Shown here: piece by piece, positions 43,225 to 55,750 of the stretch | Position numbering within the stretch: position 1 is the first letter of the stretch | Layout of the letters: each line of letters begins with the position of its first letter | The notes under the pieces: generated by a model | Seen by the model: the letters and a program-made list of their open reading frames with translations, nothing else | Told to the model about the DNA's origin: nothing | Databases searched by the model: none | Program-made: the position numbers and the translations under genes | Assembly: GCA_011009095.1 (NCBI GenBank) | Contig: VTPC01008773.1 | Span: 6,858-70,857 of the forward strand | DNA: 64,000 nucleotides | Direction of reading: 5' to 3' | Origin: Ignelater luminosus | Lineage: Eukaryota; Arthropoda; Insecta; Coleoptera; Elateridae

Positions 43225-44490
43225 TTAAATATGATTACCAACCAATGCATATAATGCATTTTTTAGATGTTGTCCAGAAAGTGAGTTTTTTAGGTGTAAT
43301 GTAGCATAGAATACTTTATGTATACGATTACAAACTTCATCTATATGTGTGACCCAACTCAGACAATTGTTTAAATGAACGCTTGAAAATCTTGTTACTG
43401 GGGTATTATTTAAGGAAAAGTTGTTAAGCTTAATACCTCTCAAATTAGGATGTTTTGATTAGAAACATTTATGTACATCATTTCTTCAACATGTAAAAAG
43501 GTCTGCATGATTTACAAGAAAGCCTAAGTCTATATTTGTATTAAGTTCATTTATATATAAATTAAACGGTATGGGTCCTAGAATAGACTCATGAGTACGC
43601 CTTTGGACACATTGTAACAGGAAGACGTTGGATTTTTTAATCAAACTGATTTTTTTTTCATTTTTTCATGAATGGCATTATCCAAGACAATACTGAATAT
43701 CTAATTCCTAATTTTTTTTATTTCAATGAAATTAAAGTCTATTACACAGCCGAAGGTACGGGATGGGTTGAAGAAAATCCCACCCACCAGTTCGCTTCAT
43801 CTTAGTTGTCTTTCTCTAAACAAAATGTTTCATTGAGTAGTCGGCGCTTTTCGTTTAAATCTAGAACATAGTAATCTAGTAACATTGTTCGTAGTCAAAT
43901 TATTTACAATCGCTAAATGATCAACTAAATATATTTGGTTGTATTACAACTGGTTCTACAATAATTGTACAAATATAATCTTTTGAACCTTTCATCCTAT
44001 TTGATCATTAAAAATATGAGCTGGTTCAAAGGTAGTGCATTTTAAGTTAAAATTGTTTAATACATCGGCAAGATGTTTCTTAGTTATATCATTTTTTAAG
44101 TAATCAATGTTCAAATCTGCTTACAGAACAATTTAGATCTACTACGATATAAACATTTAACACAGACACAATCGAAAATTCCTGCACAACATTCGATAAC
44201 TAATTTGAGGTAGAACTGGTCGAAATTTAACATTCTCATTTTATCAGCTACGTCAGTTTTTATGAACAAACGTATCATGTATACGGGTTTTGCGGCATCA
44301 CCACGAAGACAGCTGGTACCCTGAAAGATTATAATACTTGATATTGTCATCTGTACACCATTGTTCAGTTATACTGAGCACATGCGGGCAATTATTGTTT
44401 ATAAACACTTCTCTCTGTTCTTTCTAATTTCCAAGTGACTGTACATTTATTTTCTCTACCATGAAACTCTCACAATTTGTTATCTGATTA
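43225..44490 (-). pseudogene. Decayed CR1-like LINE endonuclease-RT
   Basis: Minus-strand relic of a non-LTR retrotransposon. Endonuclease side (44490-44040): blocks equivalent to INVQSLGN, HVLSITEQWCTDDNIKYYN, LSGYQLSSW and FVHKN, then MLNFDQFYLKLVIECC. RT side (43730-43225): LGIRYSVLSWI, ESILGPIPFNLYINELNTNI, DLGFLVNHADLF (degenerate active-site region; expected ADD), then RGIKLNNFSLNNTPV, SWVTHIDEVCNRIHKVFYA and LKNSLSG. The order, TEHWC-type start and SILGP-LF-LYIN block point to a CR1/L2-like clade (tentative). The middle of the gene (about 44040-43730) is missing or unreadable. Heavily mutated, so old. Confidence 0.72.
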
Positions 44491-44491
44491 A

Positions 44492-44677
44492 TTAAAATTT
44501 TTTCCTAAGAAAAAACCAATTTACCTTAACCTGGGGTGGCATAATAAAAGGATCTTTAACTTGCTCTAGTTTATCAAATCGTAACGTTAATTTTAATGAT
44601 GAGTAAAGTTTTGGATGTTTTGAGTTGAGTTTCTCAACAGCAACGTTTCTAGTTATCGTTTTTAAATGTTTCTTCAC
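44492..44677 (-). pseudogene. Possible LINE ORF1 C-terminal fragment
   Basis: A 61-codon open stretch directly upstream (minus strand) of the CR1-like endonuclease. Readable parts are LNSKHPKLYSSLKLTLRFDK and MPPQVKVNWFF, which resemble the C-terminal end of ORF1 proteins of insect LINEs (a conserved HP--Y-SLK-T block followed by a W/F-rich end). Position fits ORF1 before ORF2. Sequence support is weak. Confidence 0.4.
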
Positions 44678-44699
44678 ATTCTCAACATTTTTGCGCCCG

Positions 44700-47600
44700 G
44701 GCTTAAATTGTAAACGTGAAGAAAGGCGTCTCGGTTTGTTTGTTTCAATTTACAGTCATCACTGTTTCTTGTACCTACAATAACCTTATTTCATAAGACT
44801 TTTTTCTTTTTCATATCTGCTGATGTTGTAATTTGCTTTTATTGCTATTTGTTTTTAGTTTTTAATATTTAATAGCGTCTGCTACATAAAAGAACGTCAT
44901 CAAATGCACCAGAGTGCAATACCTAAGAAATATATATACATAATGCTACGAATTGCTTCCACAAATCTAAAATTTTTAAAAATTTAATATTTAGATAAGT
45001 TTAGATGGGGCCGCGAATCCACGTGTGCAAAGTGTGCACACGAGCGGCAACTTCGTGGGGGCGGCATTTCAAAAGCTAGGATTTTTTATTTTTACATTAC
45101 TTTTTTTTATAGTATAGAAGAAAAATAAAATTCTTGCAGTATTTTTCTATTTCTCTTGCTTTATTGGTTTCCACCTTTTTGAACTTTTCAGAAAGCAATT
45201 TGTAGTACCTACAGTCAGTAAGTTTTATGATATTCAAGGGATTACCGGATGATGTATACTGGTCTGTCTATATTTAAAGGACCGAAGGGCATATAAATTT
45301 TCATTAGTGCAGCAGAATTTCTGAAATAGATTTAGCGAATTTATCTTCATTTAGTTAAATGTCGCATGTTGATGTTACCAACGTAATTCATAATTTTTCA
45401 ATATCGGTCCAATTATTTATGACCACATAGTACAATAACAGATTTATGTATAAATGAAGATTTCTCATTCATCTCATAAAAGCATAACTGTCCTGTATAG
45501 CAAAACGACCCCAACTCTGAAAACTGAAAGTTTTGAAATATTAAATGAAACGTGTTTGGCTTTTTCCACTTTTGTATAAGATAGGGAATTCTCAAAATTG
45601 GTCTGCATCAATTATTCTCAATGTTAGTGCTTTTTGTTTGACATACATACAATAAATTTCAGCAGAAATAATTCTGCAATACCCTAAACTCAGTTTTGTT
45701 TATTTTTCGAGTTAGGGCCTATTTGCTTTGTAGGCCAGATAAGTCTTCCCAAGTAAAATGCTTCTTACAAGTATTTATTTAATTCCGACAACAGGCCTGC
45801 TTCCTGCTTCCATGAAAGTTTTTTTTATAAACAAAAAAATTTTTAATAAAAAGAACTTTTTCGGAACATCTCGCATTTAATCTATGCAAAAGCAGGGCAG
45901 GCCTCAAACATTAAGCCAGTGATGCGATTGTCCAAGGACACACAGGTATGGGGGCACGAAAATCGGTAGAAAGAGATGTAGACAAAATACCTTAGACAAA
46001 AACAACACATAGTTTAAATTAGTTAACTTAGGGGGCGCCGACACGGTCTATCCAGAATTAAGCACGTGTTATTATTTAACAACTCGACCGCGAAAGAAAA
46101 TGGACTCAATGCAAAACTTTTACTTAAAACAAAATAAAATTAATTTCATATACTACGTGGAATTCTCAAGTGAGAAGTTGAGTAATTAAGTACCTACTGT
46201 CTTAGTTTGTCATATTCCTGTGGTTTACTTATCTGCTGTCACTCCAATATGAGGTTCCGTTAAATCGAATGGTCGATCATGTGCCACCTCTCTCGTGTTA
46301 GAGCTTCCATAAAAACTAATTTTGAGAAAGGAAGTCAAATACAACGACATTGCACGTATCCGTTAACATGATGGTAATATTTTGAAAAATGGTAATTTCT
46401 TTCTTTCCTTTCTCTATTTCTAAATAACAAAATTGCGTAAAATTGTGGGATTCCCTTTGACCAGAGTAATATTTTTTAATATCTTACAGCTTTAGTTATA
46501 TGCACTTTGCCCACTTTTTGAGGAACATTATTGTAGACCCTGAATACCGTGGTCCAAGACAATTTGCTCTATCAAATAAAATTTATATTAAAAAAAGAGG
46601 GAGTGGTCAATACGCTTTTGATAATCTTTGTATTGGATAGACTAACTCCGAACTGGGCATGTATTAGGCCTTTTCGTTATTCGTCGCTTTTTGTTATTTG
46701 TATAGCTCAGTTTTTCAGCTTAAACAATACAAACAGATGGTTAAAGAAATTCATCTTCATTTGTATTAGTTTCGATCCAGTCGATCTGTAGATTTTCCAA
46801 TTACCTGAAGATACTTCATTGTAATGGTTTACAAAGAAGCACTCCTTAAGTCTAATATAAGGAATCAGTTACTAGCGGGATTTATTTGTTAACAAATCAA
46901 ACATAAAACTCACCTTTACATTATGTTAGCGAAATAAGGAGCTTCTTAAAGAAAAGTTCAATTGGTTTTAAAAGTTTGATGATTTAGTCTGATCCGCCCG
47001 AAGAGTACGAGCGGTTCGAAAAGCCTAACTTTTTCCGAGATGACAGCGCCAGACTCAAAAAGCCAAAAAGGATTTTGAGAATAAGGTTTATGGTTTAGCC
47101 TGGTTAAGACTGGAACTTGTGTAGGAAGACCTAATTGTGATCTTATGGAGTATAATTTGAGATCTTCAAGAGTAGAGATTTGTTGTTCCCCACATTAAAC
47201 AATTTGGACATCACAGCCCATTAAAAACCAGGCCAAAGTACTCTTCAAAACAATCTTTTTCGTAAGAAGGATACTAGCAAATAAAACAACTAACGGTCAG
47301 ATGTAAAATGCAATGTTCAGACAGAACCAATACGAAATTGCTTAATTTTTGGTCTCATTTTGACAAATCAAGTCTAGGTCCAAGTAGTTTTAAGAAGCAG
47401 TTAATTGTTAATCGTAAACTAGAAAAGAAGAGCTCTGAGATTTTCAAATTTGTGCGTGCTTATTGAGTCATCCTCAAAATCGTATTCTTAAATCATGTGG
47501 TTTCTTATCACACTGGAAGATTTTGCGACTATCTACTTGGCTGCAAATACAGTTTGCAAAAATTTTAAAGATATTGTTAATTTTATGGAGTTTCGTTATT

Positions 47601-50545
47601 ATCTGTACACAGTTGTGTTTTTGCTTTCAAACAGTGGGTCATAACACATGAATGTCAGCTTGTTCAGTTGTAAGATTGGCTACTTATTAAGTTGCTACAT
47701 TTTATTTCATGGATAAGATTCACAAACATAACTGCAACTTTATAACTTAGTTTTCAGGGGTAAATACTTAAAAAATTAATTTTGTATCAGATTGGGTTTT
47801 TGATGATTCAAAGGTTGGTTCATTTAGAAGATTTTGAATATGCGATGCTGCACTCCGCAATTTTTTCTCTCACTAGACTTAATCCCATAATTACACAAAT
47901 AATAAAGTTGCAGTTTTTAGGAAATTACCGAACCCTTACTATCAACAATGGTGTTCAGAATCATTTTGCTCTTGTTTGCACTTCGACTACTAGAGGATTT
48001 CAAGGGTTTGCATCTAGCAAAACCAGAAAGATGGTTTCTACTGTAGGGTAGAGGACCAAACTATCTTATTCAATTTTATAAAGAGGCATCAAATGGAATA
48101 ATTAATTCTAAAAAAAACACAACAAGGTTTCTAGAAGTATTTAGTTTTCAATCCATCACTATGTTGACCATCAGACAAGATAGTTGAAAGCTTGAAAACG
48201 TTTCCAGAAACAATAAAAATTCGCAAAATGTTATATAAATCGAGTTATATCAGCATTGGCAAATGGAAGAAATATTTTCAAAAAATGCATTTATGGGGAA
48301 GCGACTATAAAATGAAATTCTTGATCATCTATGCTAGAACCCCCAAACATTCCCTTTTCAAAGATCAGTTGGTTTAAGTTTAAATTTATAATTACACAAC
48401 TGTAAGAATCCAGCTTTTCAGAAATTTTCAAAATTAATATTTATAATATGTCCAAGTTATTGTTTTGTTGGTTAAGATCTGACTCTTAGAAGACCATAAA
48501 ACCAGTTAAAGATGTCAACAAGTCACTAAAAGGTAGAAGTACACTATTTCTAGAAGGTATAAATAAAGGACAATCAATGAAATAACAATCTTGTCTTGAC
48601 TTGATTTTGCAACTCGCACTGAAACTGCTACTAAAAGAGCCTAATGCTGTTGTCAAGAAAATCCTGAAGGGATTTCTTTAATTTTATGTTTTTTCGTGGG
48701 TCTTCCCCAATTTCATAACTTGGGAACAAATAATTTGATTGTGCTAACAATTTCTTTTAAATAATTGATCGATTGTAGACTAGACGAGGAAGAAGGTTTT
48801 ACCATTTTGATTGTTATAACCAATACAAAATGACCAGTACATTATTGGAGGTCTGTGACATCACGTCTATATTTAGTATTGTAATGAGAAATGCATCTGT
48901 GTCTTACCTCGGGGCCAAAAAGCAAATCTTAAAGACTGAGATGTTATTCGTTCTGTTAAAACGAACTGTTATTTCGAAAACACTTCGGGCCATATTCACG
49001 AAGCATGACTAATTCAGCATTGATTAAAATTTAACAACGGCATACCTTTACCTCATCTTAATAAGAAGAAAAAAGACAGAAATTCGTTCCCACGGTAAAA
49101 CAGATCCTTAAAATTAACGTTGGTTTGCGAACACGACCTTCTGTTGTTTAACAAAATAGTATTTGGGTTGCTTTGTTAAATTCTGCCATCTACATTTGCT
49201 TTAAGTCTTACACTACAGAGAATGAAAACATCGACCAACTACGTAGCTCCAAATTGAAAACGGAATTAGCACAAGTTTTTGAATTTCTAACTTCAAGTGT
49301 ATGCCCTGATCAACTAAAATAATGAGACGTTCTTAGACACCACTGGAGTTTTCATCATGACCATGAGTTAACAAATTAAAGAAGAGTATTAAATTTCCTG
49401 GAATGTAAATCTAAATAGCAACTAATATTATTTGAAATTGAACCACTCAAATTCAACACACAACGAAAAGGTAAATATAAGTAAAACTGTTCCACGTCGC
49501 TGCAAGCAATAAATAAAATGTAAACAAAGCGACCTCTCTAATTATTAAACCATCGACTTCAACCTACAATACAGTAATAATTCAATCATTCTGTAATTAT
49601 CTTCTATTTATATGTCCCATCGCTAGGAAATAAGCATTATCTGTTATTCTTGATCTTCGAGAAATAAGAGAAGATTTCAAATAACAATTTTTGCGCAACT
49701 CCCATTTGCATTTCTTTCATTTTGGATTTTATTAAATCTCCACTTAATAATTTCCACCAAAAAGATGTGACCCCATTTCTGATATTAAATAAAAACGTTA
49801 ACACAAAAAAACACACGAAATGTAAAACAAAACATAATAAAAGTATAATTAAATAAGCATACCCCTGATATTTCATTACAGCTGGGAAAGTATACTACAT
49901 ACCTACCTAGTGCCCACGTAGTATACGGTATTAGGTGCTTCAATTTCGGGTCTACTAATAAATTCTACGTGGATATATAACTTTTCCAGACAAATTTAAT
50001 TATAATATTCAAGGTAACTCAACCAAGGCGAACAAATTTTTATCCTTCTGCAACGTTTATTAGATACGTCGTTTTTATAAGAGCAGACTAAGCATGTTTG
50101 AAGGGAATTTATTTGCATTTTAGTTAACACACTAAGGATTATAAGGTTATGAAACTTCTTTGAAGGCATAGACTTGATTTTCAACAGAACCATAAAGCTT
50201 TCTAGAATGTCATTATTTAACAGTTTATAAAGCTTTAGGTTATTTATCAACCACGGAGCTTGTAATGTATTCATACACGGAAAGAAAGTTCCCGTAAAAA
50301 TTACTATGAGATTCGCAGTAGCGACGGGACAATATTTTGACGAATAATAGTTGTTTCACAGAGAAAAAAATTGAGACATGTACATTAGAGCAATTTATAA
50401 TTTGTTGAGAACAGTATTACATACCTATTTGTAATGAGTGTAGTTACCTGTCGATGTCGTAAGGAAACAAATTAAATTGGAAACTTATGAACTATAAACT
50501 TACTACGAAGCAACTACTCTACGCATAACTAGAACTTAACTACTA
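44700..50545. other. Long gene-free stretch
   Basis: No convincing exon, RNA gene or intact element in nearly 6 kb. GC-rich spikes near 45005-45065 and 46030-46060, and CAGTGATGCG near 45916, hint at old hAT-type ends but could not be paired. ORFs (for example 46549-46791, 47782-48051 and 49637-49876) are short and without motifs. Confidence 0.5.
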
Positions 50546-51055
50546 GTGTGGTTCACAAGTTCCATTTTGGCAATTTTTTGCCTGACTTTACCAAAAATTA
50601 TGATCGAGGTGTCATCCCAATGATACCTGAATTTTTTTATTCCTTAATAGTTATATTTAATAGGTAAAAAAATTTTTTTTTGTTAAAGAGCAGACTAAAC
50701 GCCGCGCGCGGCGGCCAATCACGCGTTTTTAGCCCTCTTTTTACCTCTAAATTAAAATTATAAATATTGGTGGCACAATTACGGGAGTTAGGACTCCTTT
50801 GTAGGACATTTCCTGCTCTTTAAGGATCTTTTTTTTTGATTTCGGATATTTGCAATATTCTCCAAGATATTTGCAAAAAACAAAACCCCTTTTTTGTTTT
50901 TTACGAATTTGTTTATAACTTTTGCAATTTTTTTGCGCGGTACTTTGAAATATTCGAAAAGTTTCTAAATGCCATTCCGAATCGAATGATACCTCAATCA
51001 TAACTTCTGGTAAAGTCAGGCAAAAAATAGCCAAAATGGAACTTGTGAACCACAC
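50546..51055. mobile_element. MITE with 70-bp TIRs
   Basis: The 70 bases at 50546-50615 (start GTGTGGTTCACAAGTTCCAT) recur inverted at 50986-51055 with a handful of mismatches. TA flanks both sides (50544-50545 and 51056-51057), suggesting a Tc1/mariner-type target. The 510-bp element has no coding capacity. A perfect 14-bp palindrome, CGCCGCGCGCGGCG, sits at 50700-50713, strikingly GC-rich for this region. Confidence 0.85.
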
Positions 51056-51057
51056 TA

Positions 51058-54000
51058 TACACCGAATTTTCAGAGTTTTTCTTCGTGAACCGTGGCAAAC
51101 CACCAAGTAAGCTTTTCTCATAAAGTTCCATTAAACAGAAGTATTTTTCCTTACAGGGATTTTCACGTGCCATACATGTATGTATATTAACGGAATAGGC
51201 AATTTTATTCTGATTTTCAAAAATAGGACAATTTTTATTGACTAAAGACTTATCATCTCAAACTAGCCTACAACCTCAGATAGCTTGCCATTATCTTTTC
51301 TAATTATTCTTGTTTCAAATTTTTATGTATGGTTTCGGGCATAAGAGAGAACTAAAGAACACGAATCGTCAGAAACGCGAATAAATGTGCCGAGTAGGTT
51401 AACCCGTAAATAAAGAGCGGATTTCTAGACAATTGAAATTTAATTTTAGGCAGGCAGATAAGCAAGAAAGAGTTATTTATTACTCAAGGGGGAAAGGTAA
51501 CAGATTTCAGCGCGAGGTGTGTTCGGAGATGATCACATAGAGCTCTAAAAGTGACTTTTTCCCTGTATATAATGCTATTATATATCTTTCTATAATTACC
51601 AAAAAGGTATAAAAAAGAACTTGAATAAAATTCCTGCTGGGGAAGTAGTTTAGCCCCTAGAGAAAAAAAAACAACTGATAGCAGGTAGAAAATGTCGTAC
51701 AAAAAGTATTTAAGATAGTTAGCCACTTAAGACTTCAAAACGCATATAGAGATTTCTCATACAAGAATTGAAATACGCCGTTAGGTGTTTCATAGCTTCG
51801 CTGCGCCATTTGTAGGCTCCCCCCATATGCCACGAGGTTAACTTCTGTTGGGATACGCTTTGGTGGAAAAACAAGTGCAGCTCCGCCCTCAGTTAGCTTT
51901 CTCGAGGAATTAATTATGGAAACAGGTTGTAACGGGCAAAACCAGCACCTCGAATGTCGGAGACGGGCGTGGTTCACAAATAATTTAGCTACAAAATGGT
52001 TAGTTAGCTCAAACTCAAGGAGAATATTAAATTTTACCTGTAGATATCACGAAACTATAAGGCGCCAGAAGCAATGAGTCGTAGACAATGTATTCATCAA
52101 TGTGGCCTCTCATTGACGAACGCCCTGTATATGGGTACACTAAATAAAAATACCCTATACATGGGTGCACTAAAAAGGCCGCCCTGGACGCTGTGCATAA
52201 TCTAATAAACTCAAAATCAGTGCTCGATGTTCTTGCTTGAAGAAAGTTTACACATACGTAAATAACGCTCACAGCTAATATGCACCACAATCTTACCACA
52301 GCAACAAAATCCAAGATCGCTTTAGCCAGGTTCTGTACATTGGCAAAATATAACAATGCATAAAGTATAAAACACATTAAAAGAGGGGCGGCTCACTTGG
52401 CATACCTACTTCGTTTCAGTGTCGGTTTCACAGTATTTGTTATAATAAACAAGCTCAAACCTACGACCGGGGTCGTCCATACAACCAAAACGTCCATTCG
52501 CTTTTAAGCGAGAAGGAGAACTTTATAAGCAGAAAACATTTCCTTGTTTTTTCAAACTTTGTTTTCACGCAGTTAACTACGTCCAGCGTCACCAACAGAT
52601 TTATCTAGTCCACAGTTGGTGTTAACATAACGAAAACGAAGGTTCCACACAAACAAAAAGAACAGCGAAATCGTCTTGCTACACAAACTAGGGGAAGAAG
52701 AGTTAGCACGATCAGGTCCACACAACCGACAAAATGGGTCGAGAATCACCGACCCACGGTAAAACACACTAATAAAAGAATCTTCTCTGTAATCACATAT
52801 TATTTCAACTCCACTCTAGCACGAGTGATTTGTTTTAATCTTCCGGAACTTACCTCCGCAAAGATTTACATAACAACCCAAAATGTTCAATCAAATCAAA
52901 CAACGAGAGAATATGTAATGCAATATTTCAAAGCTAACACTCCCCAAAGCGAAACTTCTTTTGTTGAAGACAGAAAACGTTTTTCCTTCACGGATGACAA
53001 AAATTCCTACGTAGCTCTTGCTGGGGGCATTAAGCTCCGCCACCAGCATCTGCCGAGACATTAAATGAAAGTCAGTTGCAAACGATAAAACAACCTCAAC
53101 AATACTTAACAATACTCTATGCAAAAAAGGATATTTCTACTCGACCTTTACGCTCTGTGAATTCACCAACAAAGCAGACAGTGCGTTGCTTCAACTAAAG
53201 ATTTCCTAGAAACGGCACGTTTTGTCTAGACAAATAGGATAAAATAATCAAGATTTAACACAAAAATAATTTTAAATTGCAAAAATGTTCGATAAATATA
53301 ACGATTTTTGCTATCAGCGAAAATTCGATAAAGTTATTTAAAACACCAAAACTTAAATGATATAAATATTTTAAAACGCAAATATTAAGAAAAGGAAAAT
53401 AACGTTACAAGGTTGGACTTTGTCTTTTAACAACCTTCGAAAAGAGCTAAATACAAAGATTGATCAGGTTTCACCAAACTACAAACGAACTCCGGTGGCC
53501 CAAGATTGAGCTTTGCCCTTCGTTCATCTTTTTATGAATGATAAACACAAACACGGAGAAGGCTTTGCCTGCATGGTTTAAAAATTGGGCTTCTTGTTTT
53601 GCCTTCTATCTCGTTTCTTAAGAGAGTCGAATTACGAACATGGATCGAGTTTAGCCCTCCCACAGGCTATCTGCTGTAACCCCAGAACAGGCTTCGTCCC
53701 TCAAAAGTGGATCAGCTTTAGATTTTCAGATCCCTTTACCGTTGTACCACAGACAGGGGCAACAACCAAATCTTACTAGATTTAAGCTTGAGCCTGATAG
53801 TGCTCTCGCTCTATGGTTCAAAACATCTAGGTGGTTTTACAACTTACCTTCATTAACTGCCTGTCAAACTGTGAAATTAGAGATCTTATCACCTAATACG
53901 TATCATACTCATCTCCGTTTTCTTCCTAAACGTCTTCGGGTTGCTAGAGAAATTGGTTGTCTGTCAATAGGGTACTTGGAATTTTAGAAAGCGATCAGAA

Positions 54001-54713
54001 ATGCCAGGGCTGTTTTCAAAAAATTAGGACGGTAGTCTATACAGCTTTGCCAATGTGACGCACAAAATTTCCTTTCTATACCGTGACAATCTCACACCTA
54101 TTTCACTATATTAGGTTTAAAGTTTATTATGTACATTAATTTGAAATTATTACATAAATTAAATAACTATCATTCCCTCAATTTTTTAAATTTTGTTAAG
54201 AATTGATTAACAATCCTCTTGCTTGCTATTGGAATAAATGTCTATTTTATTTTAGTAAAATGACAGTGATGAAAAGGTCGTGAGTAGAACGATTTCTTAT
54301 AGAAATTAATTTTCAAGTTTTCTGATTTTAATTGGTGCGGCTACTTTTTAGTTTAATTGGCGTTTGTGGAATGTAACTGTATAATTATGTTATCCTTGGA
54401 AATCCGATATTTGCACGCGGAGTCTTTAATTTGGTGCTTATAAGCTGGAATATTTCTATCTATAGTAATTAAAGAAACAGTAACTACTTATAATTATCCA
54501 CATTCTATACATTTAATGGGTGTCCTGTACAGTTTCCTAAATTGTTGGATCATTGGATGGTTAAAGAATCCTTGGAGAAAATGCAATGCTGATGGTTTAG
54601 TCACTGGTGCTCCGTTCAAATCTGGATGACATCTTTAAGGGTATCATTAGTTTATCAGTTTTACTAGGTTATTGTAATTAATTCACGTTTAGTACGAGAG
54701 GGTTTGCTAAAAA
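51058..54713. other. Gene-free stretch with repeat patches
   Basis: Holds a diverged copy of the 24558-24969 repeat (51945-52140). The 52380-53160 and 53470-54000 portions are less AT-rich and contain medium ORFs on both strands (52573-52767 minus, 53742-53987 plus), but none shows a known domain. They may be parts of unrecognised mobile elements. Confidence 0.45.
51945..52140. repeat. Second copy of the 24.6 kb repeat family
   Basis: Shares, in the same order and spacing, GTCGGAGA-GGG, GGTTCACAAATAATTTA, GGCGCCAGAAGC, a GTGGC-TC block and a terminal CTGTATATGGG with the right half of the repeat at 24558-24969. The left end of this copy was not located. Confidence 0.55.
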
Positions 54714-55750
54714 ATGCCAAGTTTTAGTTCAGCTGAATATGCCGTACCGATATTGTTTTTGTGTATGGTCACTGTAATGATAATGCTCGTCGTGCGTCCA
54801 GAGAATATCGTCGCAGATATCCAAATAGACAGCAACGTTCTCATAGAGCTTTTGGTAGTGCTTTTCAAAAATTTCGTAAGACTGGTACAACTGCTGTACA
54901 TAATAATGCTGGTAATTACGTTGAAGAAGGCAATATCAACAATGAAGAACTTGTAATCAATGCTGTTCTGGTCAACCCTACGCACGCTTAGTACTAGATG
55001 CATCGCAAGACAGTTGCACCGTTCTCAGCACTTTGTGTGGAGGACATTACAACGCGAAGAACTGCATTGTTATCACATTCAACGAGTTCAGGCATTACAG
55101 CCAGAGAATTATGGTTGACGTGTGGTTTTGTACATGGTTGTTAAGCAAGATTGCCAAAGATCCAAATTTTATAGATAGAATATTGTGAACTGATGAGGCT
55201 CAATTTTATGGGAGATGGTATTAATACTACCCACAACTACCATTTATGTTCTCTCCAAAATCCCCATGCCATCGCACAATCAAGATTTTAACATCGTTTT
55301 AATGTTAATACCTGGACTGGCATTTTTAACTCGTGGTTGCTTCATATCGAAGTTCTTCATGATCGCCTAAATGCAGAACGACATACTACTTTCCTAGATG
55401 GAAGACTTTTTGAGATGTTGGAAGACGCTTCACTTCATATTCGGTAACAAATGTGGTATGAAGTTATGAAAGACAACTAACCTAATGGCTAAGCATGCAT
55501 TATGCTAACAGATGGATTGGTCGTGGGATCGTGTCACTTGGCCTTCAAGATCTCCAGATCTAAATCCTTTAAATTTTTACCTTTGGGGTCACCTAAAAGA
55601 GCAGGTCTGCGGTGTTACGTTGGATGGATGTGGCAGATCAAATTCGTAATGACAATGTCATCGTTCATGTTTATGGCTCTATGATCAGCAGGTGTCATGC
55701 TTGTATTCAGTCTCAAGGGACACATTTTCAGCACCTGTTACAAGTCTTTC
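54714..55750 (+). pseudogene. Fossil Tc1/mariner-related transposase with DUF4817-like HTH
   Basis: A broken transposase gene on the + strand. The N-terminus from ATG 54714 (MPSFSSAEYA, one frame change, then DIVFVYGHCNDNARRASREY, then RRRYPNRQQRSHRAF) matches the helix-turn-helix domain known as DUF4817 in insect transposases (from memory). After about 55000 the frame breaks repeatedly, but blocks remain: FNVNTWTGIFNSWLLHIEVL, TTFLDGRLFEMLEDA, QMWYE (where QQDGAP should follow but is lost), RWIGRG, a readable equivalent of SPDLNPLNFYLWGHLKEQV, and a CHACIQSQGTHFQHLL-type end. It belongs to the same broad family as the fold-back fragments at 23744-24265. No TIRs were found, so its ends are approximate. 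Confidence 0.78.

Noticed and set aside
45005..46060. GC-rich spikes and a CAGTGATGCG string suggesting ends of a hAT element
   Set aside because: The candidate ends could not be paired as inverted repeats and no hAT transposase lies between.
53742..53987. 81-codon plus-strand open frame in a less AT-rich patch
   Set aside because: No known domain and no neighbouring transposon or exon signals; left unassigned.
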